NCBI GenBank assembly: GCA_009602725.1
Contig: WELB01000195.1
Span: 6,460-60,825, forward strand
DNA: 54,366 nt
Direction of reading: 5' to 3'
From: Spirogloea muscicola
Lineage: Eukaryota; Streptophyta; Zygnematophyceae; Spirogloeales; Spirogloeaceae
Of this stretch, positions 47,891-54,366 are shown one piece after another. The notes below the pieces were generated by a model. That model saw only the letters and a program-made list of their open reading frames with translations, ran no database searches and was not told where the DNA came from. Positions within the stretch are counted from its first letter, which is position 1; the number at the start of each line of letters is the position of its first letter. A program made the translations under genes and the position numbers.

Positions 47891-49560
47891 CTTCAAGTCC
47901 TTGGCCTTCGCTAGCCATCCCACAGCCAGCCGTCAAACCACATGTGTGGGGTGAAACCTCGCAGTGCCGTCCTTACAACCCACTGGACCATGATAGCTGT
48001 AAGCTGGAGTAAAGGATCGCACGTCTGTGTCGGACGGGCAGGGGAAGGGCGAAGAAAACGGTGCTGTATTGTGGTGCTTGGCAAGAGCGTCACTGTCATT
48101 CGAGCAATATGCATGGTACCCGCAGCTCCTTGGTAGACGTCGTCAAAAGACAGCCATGACGCCGGGGCACTCAGCCGCTTCCGCCCTTCGCTCCTTCGGC
48201 TATGGTCAGGCGGCCTTACAGACGACGCCAGGCTAGGTAGACGGTGGACCTCTCCTTCGGACTGGGAATTGACTATGTGGAGCCGCATCAAGCACTGGCG
48301 AAGCTGCTCGACCCCTTACACAGAGCGCCACCGCCACGCAACAGGCTCTGTACTGAAAACCACCTGGCTTTTCCACGTCCAGCTCGCACCTGTCATTGGA
48401 TTCCGAACTCGGGCTTGTAATGATCAATTTCGGCCAATGTTGCCCTTGACCACCCACATAGAGCAAGGCAGCTGACTGCTCACGACAGTATGGAGATGCT
48501 AATGCATCTTTGGACCTCTTGCAGAATTACAGCACCATAAGCCAATATCTGCATCCATCGAGTCCGACTGCTCAAGCTTGCAGAATAAGTAAGTCTGCCT
48601 GGTCGCTTTCTCACCAGCTGTAGCCCAGTGGCATTGTTCCGCCCAGCATAGCTCGTCCGTTGAGCAGTATATGGACTTGCCATGCCCACCGGAAATTCAC
48701 CATTCATATGAACACCCCTGCTTGACATAGAGAGCGGACAATGGGGATGAAGCACCAGATGATGGCGCGCACTTGATACTCAAGATCACATCTCTAAGAC
48801 GTAATGCTTGCTCAACCTTCCTACGTATTTACCTTGCACCTTGAGTTGCTGTTTAAGAGGTCATGTACTCATCCATGCTTGTATGTCTGATTGGCTGCTT
48901 GCAAAGACGACTTGGAAAGATGAGGCTATACCGTTTTCATATGCCACTCGTTGGGATTTACTGCACCTAGGAGAACGGTGTCGGTGGCTTCTTCGTGTTG
49001 AGCAACATCGATGTCAGCAGTATGTGCTTGCATCGGTCATCAGTTCAAAAAGCTCATCAGACTGTTGCAGCCAGAGCACCCCACAGCCGTCACTCTTCCT
49101 TCAAGTGAGAGACTCAATAAACGGTGGCCTCCACTGGAGCCACCTGTGGTACTAACTCGTAAGCCAAGAGTAAACTACCCCTGATCTTTGCAGACCCACT
49201 TATTACTGTCCTTCACAGCAATTCCACCATCAGGATTTCCACCAATAGAAGTGAGAAGCGCAGATGCAGACAACCACCACGCAAAAGTAAGATGATGAAC
49301 TTTGAAATTCCCGGCTATGCACGCACTCAGGTCAGTGTTTGATGTTGACTTTGCCATGACAGCAAACAAAGACCTGTGGACTGGCTCTGCTGGGAATTTA
49401 GGTATACAACGGGCACATGGCCACTGGACGTTGACCTTGCTTATGATAAGCATAGACCACGACTGCATTGCCATTGCAATGTCATTACCAAAGACTTGTT
49501 ATGTAGTCGTCGGTCGTTAAGGGCTTTGACACACCGCAAAAATGGGAAGCAATGAATATG
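47891..49560. other. Long spacer without recognisable genes
   Basis: Several open frames of 60-130 codons occur on both strands (for example 47911-48291 and 48480-48755, minus), but they have no start context, no splice partners and no family I recognise. They may be worn repeats. Confidence 0.5.
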
Positions 49561-52500
49561 TTAAAGAAGGCCACTCTTGGGCACGTTGGAGACATGACTC
49601 CGCCGGCCCATCTCATGGCCAAGCCTGCCGGGCACGGCTGCGTTGGTCCTTGGGACTCCCAGAAATCCACTTCTTGGTGGGATCTGATTGAGCGGGCCTG
49701 AGTTGGGCACTCTCTGGACCTGCGGCAACCGGCTGCTATAAAACATTGCGACCGGGGTTTCAGCAGCCATATTGTGGGCGTTGCTGTCGCTGTTATCACC
49801 CTCACTCTCACTGCTGCTGTTGTACAAGAAGGCCGGCTCTAGTGGCCTCCTCTGCGCGGCATCTACATCGTCGCGCAACGCATCCACTACTCTCTTCTTC
49901 CGCCATGTCCGCATTGTGGACTTCGCAAACATGGCAATGTGAGCTGCAGCCGCGACACCCGGCTCGTTCATCGGGCGCTCTCCGGCTGCGGCGCTGGCCG
50001 CTGCCTCCAAAACAGCCGCTTGTAGAGCAGCCTGCTCCTCTTCCCTCCTGATCTTATCGACTTGCCGCTGCTTATATCGATGCCACCTTGTCTGAATGAC
50101 GCCGGCTGCCCAATGCCGCCACTGCAAGTCACAAGGTTTTTGCTCAAGGAAGTCAAGTGTCAGGACATGTGTGGAGGCTCCAATCTGCAGTTGAGTACTG
50201 TAATGAAGGTGTGCAGGTATCAGGCAGTTACAGATGCTCACCAGCCGAATCAGTAATACTGACTTCACCGAGAAGGAGAAAGGGTATAAGGGTCACAGTT
50301 GTGCAAGTTAGACCTTGGCACTAAGGACTAAGAGTGCAGAGCAGCCCAAGCCAACCAGAACGTACCTGGTGTGAGTAGTAGCGGTACATGTGGCGCAGCC
50401 GACGAGTATGAATGCGGCCCATGTGGTTGGTGACATACAGGAGGTCGTCGACGCCAAGCGAGAAGGCCTCGCACTCCTTGAGCACAATGACGGTGCGCGT
50501 GGACGAGGGCAGCTGCGTGCTCTGATTTGGGTCCAACGCCCAAGTAAGGAGCTCCTCGCCACAGAAGTCACCGGGACCCAAGATACCCTGTGTATGGAAG
50601 CCTGCAATAGTGATCTCGCCACACAATGGTAAGGATCAGCAGAGTGTAGTCCAAGTAGAGACTCAGCAGTCACTATCGAGGCTCACATACAGCTACTTGA
50701 TAACAGTGCTAATCCACCCAACTTGACCAATCTGGAAGATGCCGAAGCTGATCAGAGCTAAAATAAAGCTCCACTTGATTGATCATTTGGGCCGCTCAAG
50801 CATGTCAAGGAGACCTCCATAAGCGTACATCCATGGGCGTTAGACTAGGTGCTCAGAGGATTACCTGACCTTCCGCCATTGGTTGTCACTGACTCGACCT
50901 TGCCTGAGACGAAGAAGAACATGCAGGGCAGTGGGTCGCCCTCGCGCAGGAGAGTTGTGCCCTCCACGAAGACGGCCGCTTTGAGGCGCTCGCAGATGGC
51001 ATCTAGCACAGAGCCTTCAATCTCGCTGAATAATGGGACCTGCCAGACAAGTAGCTCAGCAGCGTCAGCCTGCCATGGACTGCCTGTGTGTACAATGCTG
51101 TCATATGCATCTCACAGGCAAAGCGAGGAGAATTTTAGCATTGCCAACACCACAATGCAATACATGACTGGTACTGCGTAAGAGTAGATGCCCATGCTAC
51201 TGACCACATCACGCATCCGGCATCAGTACAATTTTTGCGATTCTTCATTAATTTCAGGATCACAGTTGAAACCATGGTTCCAAGGAACGTGCTAATGCGA
51301 GTGGGATTGCTTCCTCCCACCTGAAGCACAAGATCAAGTGCTAAGTGGCGCTTTACATCACGGCGGATGTCCGGGGGCAGGTTCATGACAAGCTGCTCCT
51401 CGTCAGCACCACGCGTGGCCATGAACTTGTACTCCTCAAATCTATTGATGCGCTCACGGAACATTCTAGGCAGTTGCCTGTGCTGCATCCAGCTTTTCAC
51501 GTCCCGCCGCTTCACGCGCGCCTCCTCTAGCCGGAGGGTCGTAGATGCCAAGTACGTCTGATGGCAGAAGATAGTCAAGCAAGGACATGTATCAAAAAAA
51601 GTGTGATCACAAAGATGTTGGTTCAAGATGTATTCGCTACCATGGCCATTCACATAGCTGCAGAACGATCAGCTACTTCTAAGAGGCTTGCAGTGTGCAG
51701 ACAAAGGAATTCAACGCTGGCGTATGACCGTCAAGCAATTCATGACTGGCTGCGGTATCTGAAGGCCGAAGGACCTGCATGCCACCGATGAGGTGGGAGA
51801 AGAGCAAGAGGCCGAGGATGACGAGCCCGATGCATGCAAGGCCTTGTGCCACCGACGGCGTGGGGAACAGGCCCTGCCCAAGCGTACTGCGCCAGAAAGT
51901 CCAAGGGTGTCACAGTTGCTGGTGTCGAAGGAATTCCATTAATTGTGCAACTTTCTCAAACCTTGAGACCTTATGCTAGAGTCTTGCACAATCGTGTAAG
52001 CATGACTAAGTGGCACAAGTTAGTGGTGAGGGCGAGAGGAACCTGAGGTTGACCAGGCCCCAGCGAAGCGAGTAGAAGAAGCGGTTGCAGAAGGTCGCAT
52101 CCTGGACGATGTGGCTGGCCACGGCTGGCGTGTAGATGCCGTAGTCGAACAGGTCCGGCCTGTTCCCGTCTTCGCAGCTGGCAGCGATCATTGCCCAGCT
52201 GTCTGAGCCGAGCCAGCTGCTACGGGCGGGGCTGCCAGCCTCCCCGCAGTCAAAGAAGGCCGTTCTGCAGCTCCCCGTCCCGCTGCCCTGCAGCCGGTGG
52301 CAGTAGCGCCGCCAGCAGTAGTCAATGCGCTGCACCGAGAACGCATACCAGATCGCACCAATCACCTGAAGAGGTTGCGAGGCAAAAGGGCTATTGAGAA
52401 ATGAAGGTGCTCCACCGCGGCAGATATTACTACATCTACTCAGATGAATCACAGGATTGACATCTTAGATAGGGATGTTAATCTTGACTGTGGATTTGCA

Positions 52501-54029
52501 ACCTTGATTGCTCCAAAAGTGACAGCCATCTAGTTGCTAGAGGCAGTGCCGAAGTCGAGGCAACTGGCGGGGCTCACGTGACTGGCGAGGATGTAGAAGA
52601 GGAGGTTGTAGGCCGCGCCAGCCCACGAGTTCTTGACGATGACTCCGAGGAGGTCGCGCATCTTGGCCAGCGAGGGTAGGAGGCGCGCGACCCGAGGCCC
52701 GAGCTGCAGCAACGAGGAGAGCCGCACGGCCGTGCGGACGCCCTCGCTTGCACCGCCAAGCTGCGGAATGACGGCATTCATGTACACCTGCAGAGCGCAC
52801 TTTTAGGGCTTGCATTAGCGTCGCAGGTCCACATTAGGGCTTACATTAGCGTCTAAGAGTCCACTGCAGGGCTTACATTAGCGTCTAAGAGTCCATTGCA
52901 GGGCTTACATTAGCATCTAAGAGTCCAGCACATGGGGTAAGGCTTCAAAGTGCCATGTGTGATGCAATCCGGCGAGCAGTGGCGATGTCTCCGGAGACAT
53001 GGCCGCTGCCCTGGCAGCTGCAAGCAGGAGCGGTGCACTGCAGCACCTGAGGCAGCGGCAGAGCTGCTAGAACGTCCAGCCAAAAGGGACCGCAGAGATA
53101 GTGCCGCACGACCACCCGAAAATTCGACACCAGCACGCGCTGGTCGTACGGCCGGCCGAACTGCGCGGGTAGCGTCACCTCGACGGGCAGCCAGAACTGG
53201 CAAGCCGGCAGGACTGAGTCGGTCAGCTCTTCCAAAGAGAAAGACGAGGATTCACAAACTGAAAACCCATTCCAGTTCGGGGGAGGTCAATGATCAGGCA
53301 TGGCTGTGGCTGCCAAGAGTCTGACTGCGGCAGAGGCCCGACCTGGAGAGCAATGTGCACGAGCCAGAAAGCGTCGAGCACGGAACGCAGCGCGGTGAGC
53401 GGCGGCCGCAGCGCTGCGGGCACGTAGATGCACAGCGAGCCCGACACCACTGGCGCGTACAAGAAGAGCGGGTCTACAAAGACTGCAGCGAGCACGGCCG
53501 CAGCCGTCGAGGTGGCACCCACGCGCACCACAGTGAGTGCCAAGACTTTGCCAACGGCGCCGTAGCCAAATTGCTGGGCTGTCAACCTTAAGCAAAATCT
53601 TAAGCAACAGCTTACTCCGATGCTGAGCCCCAGGCTCGCGACCCATCCGTTCTGCTTACCGGCGAGGACGTTGACGACGACAAAGACGCGGTCCCACAGA
53701 AGGATGCGGCGGCCGCGGGGGTCCAGGACCCGGTGCGCCGCCGTCGCCACCGAGGCCAACGGCCCCCGCGGCGCACTCTCCGCCTGCTGGCCCTTGCCGG
53801 CGGCACTCTCGTCGCCGAGGCCTCCTCCTACGTGGGTCTCCTTCTCGGCAGCAGCAGCGAAGCTCTCAGGCGGCACCTCTCGCTGCTGCGGCGCGCTGCC
53901 CATCGAGCGCTGCACCAGCCCGAAGAAGCTCCCAAGCGTCTTGGCGCGGGCGGCGACCCCGACGACGGAGCCTCTGCCGCCGCGCCGCCGGCGCTGCGCT
54001 CCCGGCCGGCCTTCTGCGCCGTAGGACAT
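49561..54029 (-). CDS. Plant-type cyclic-nucleotide-gated cation channel (CNGC)
   Basis: This is a six-helix membrane channel with a cyclic-nucleotide and calmodulin-binding C-terminus that conducts cations such as Ca2+ and K+. Exons on the minus strand are 54029-53660, 53482-53343, about 53220-53047, 52787-52578, 52365-52043, 51886-51775, 51557-51321, 51039-50868, 50601-50366 and 50121-49561, about 840 residues. In order: RVLDPRGRRILLWDRVF, VFVDPLFLYAPV (S1), S2-S3 exons, an Arg-containing S4 exon (LLQLGPRVARLLPSL), a Cys-rich S5-pore loop, the pore/filter region WGLVNLR-STLGQGL followed by S6, the C-linker (VKRRDVKSWMQHRQLP), and the binding domain with the plant CNGC signature GDFCGEELLTWAL. 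An IQ-like AAGVIQTRWHRYKQR follows. The ATG at 54029 (MSYGAEGRPG) is the likely start. The third exon's 5' edge is approximate. Confidence 0.92.
52806..52929. repeat. ~32-bp minisatellite, about four copies, in a CNGC intron
   Basis: The unit is GGGCTTACATTAGCGTCTAA followed by GAGTCCACTGCA. The first copy is degenerate and the next three are nearly identical. It lies within the intron between the third and fourth CNGC exons. Confidence 0.9.
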
Positions 54030-54084
54030 GCCGTCCACCGCATCCTGGGCCCTGCAGCGACGGCAGAAGGATGGAGTCTGCATT

Positions 54085-54210
54085 GAGTTATGGAGGGCCT
54101 GAGTGGCCAAGTACACCGGCAAGCACATTGACAGGTGTACATCGCCTGCTGCTGTCTAAGCTGACCCGCTCAGTGACCACGAGTAAGCACAGAGCGCGGC
54201 TCGGTCAGCC
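54085..54210 (-). mobile_element. Retroelement 3' tail, copy 9
   Basis: The last codons (VLTRGH-stop) and the tail with GTGCTTGCCGGTGTACTTGG match copies 1-3 and 8. The stop-codon hairpin (54160-54188) has one mismatch. It lies ~55 bases upstream of the CNGC start in the same orientation. Confidence 0.75.
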
Positions 54211-54366
54211 TTTGAGCTAACCCGGAGGAGCTGCACAAGGGACCGGGAGAGCGCCGCGCCAAGAGCCGGCATTGCCGGCAGAGGGAGCGGGGTTGAAGTC
54301 GGAGGGAGGACGGCAAAGGGAGGGAGGGGGGGAGGGAGGGAGGGAGGGAGAGCGGGCGGGCACCAC
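54211..54366. other. GC-rich window end with a GGGA run
   Basis: About 54300-54355 is made of repeated GGGAGG blocks, a potential G-quadruplex tract. No gene is seen. Confidence 0.6.

Noticed and set aside
47891-49560. Minus-strand frames of 77-126 codons as genes or capsid/LTR element remains
   Set aside because: No recognisable motif, terminal repeat or splice pattern; no LTR, Polinton or viral gene was recognised anywhere in the window.
52806-52929. CRISPR-like regular repeat
   Set aside because: Units are contiguous with no spacers, and the setting is a eukaryotic intron.

Overview
The window looks like nuclear DNA of a green alga, probably a trebouxiophyte (Coccomyxa/Chlorella grade), although I cannot name a species. 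The evidence is a plastid ferredoxin-NADP reductase, a thylakoid calcium-sensing receptor (CAS), a plant-type SABRE/BLTP2 protein and a plant-type cyclic-nucleotide-gated channel. All are cut by many short GT-AG (and some GC-AG) introns, and GC-rich first exons and promoters alternate with less GC-rich introns. Four single N bases (5644, 12917, 23735, 45009) look like unresolved assembly gaps.

Layout. 0.2-2.4 kb: FNR (+). 2.8-3.4 kb: small W-rich membrane protein (-), whose 3' end is tandemly duplicated. 4.0-5.6 kb: N-terminal half of a cytochrome P450 (+), ending at a gap. 5.7-7.8 kb: C-terminal part of a BuGZ/ZNF207/SUF4 homologue with its GLEBS motif (+). 8.2-12.3 kb: xylulokinase (-). 12.9-18.3 kb: CAS (+), with a long repetitive N-terminal extension. 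18.9-20.1 kb: retroelement end and hairpin repeats. 20.2-23.5 kb: unrecognised multi-exon gene (+). 23.7-27.2 kb: long (GA)n tract, telomere-like bases and a cluster of retroelement 3' ends. 27.7-42.4 kb: SABRE/BLTP2 lipid-transfer gene (+), the largest gene here. 43.5-44.6 kb: plant-type GTGVFLP-family protein (-). 44.6-47.9 kb: GC-rich spacer and a second retroelement cluster. 49.6-54.0 kb: CNGC ion channel (-), with one more retroelement tail just upstream of its start.

The genes do not form a pathway; this is ordinary gene-dense chromosome with two repeat-rich islands. The most unusual content is in those islands. First, about ten copies of the 3' end of a non-LTR-like element code for the same C-terminal domain, mostly ending in L-T-R-G-Y-stop; in five copies an RNA hairpin wraps around the stop codon, and two of its base pairs show compensatory change. 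Second, a ~95-100 bp hairpin-bearing, SINE-like module occurs in head-to-tail pairs and twice inside a retroelement copy, once with an 8-bp target duplication. Neither family is one I can name.
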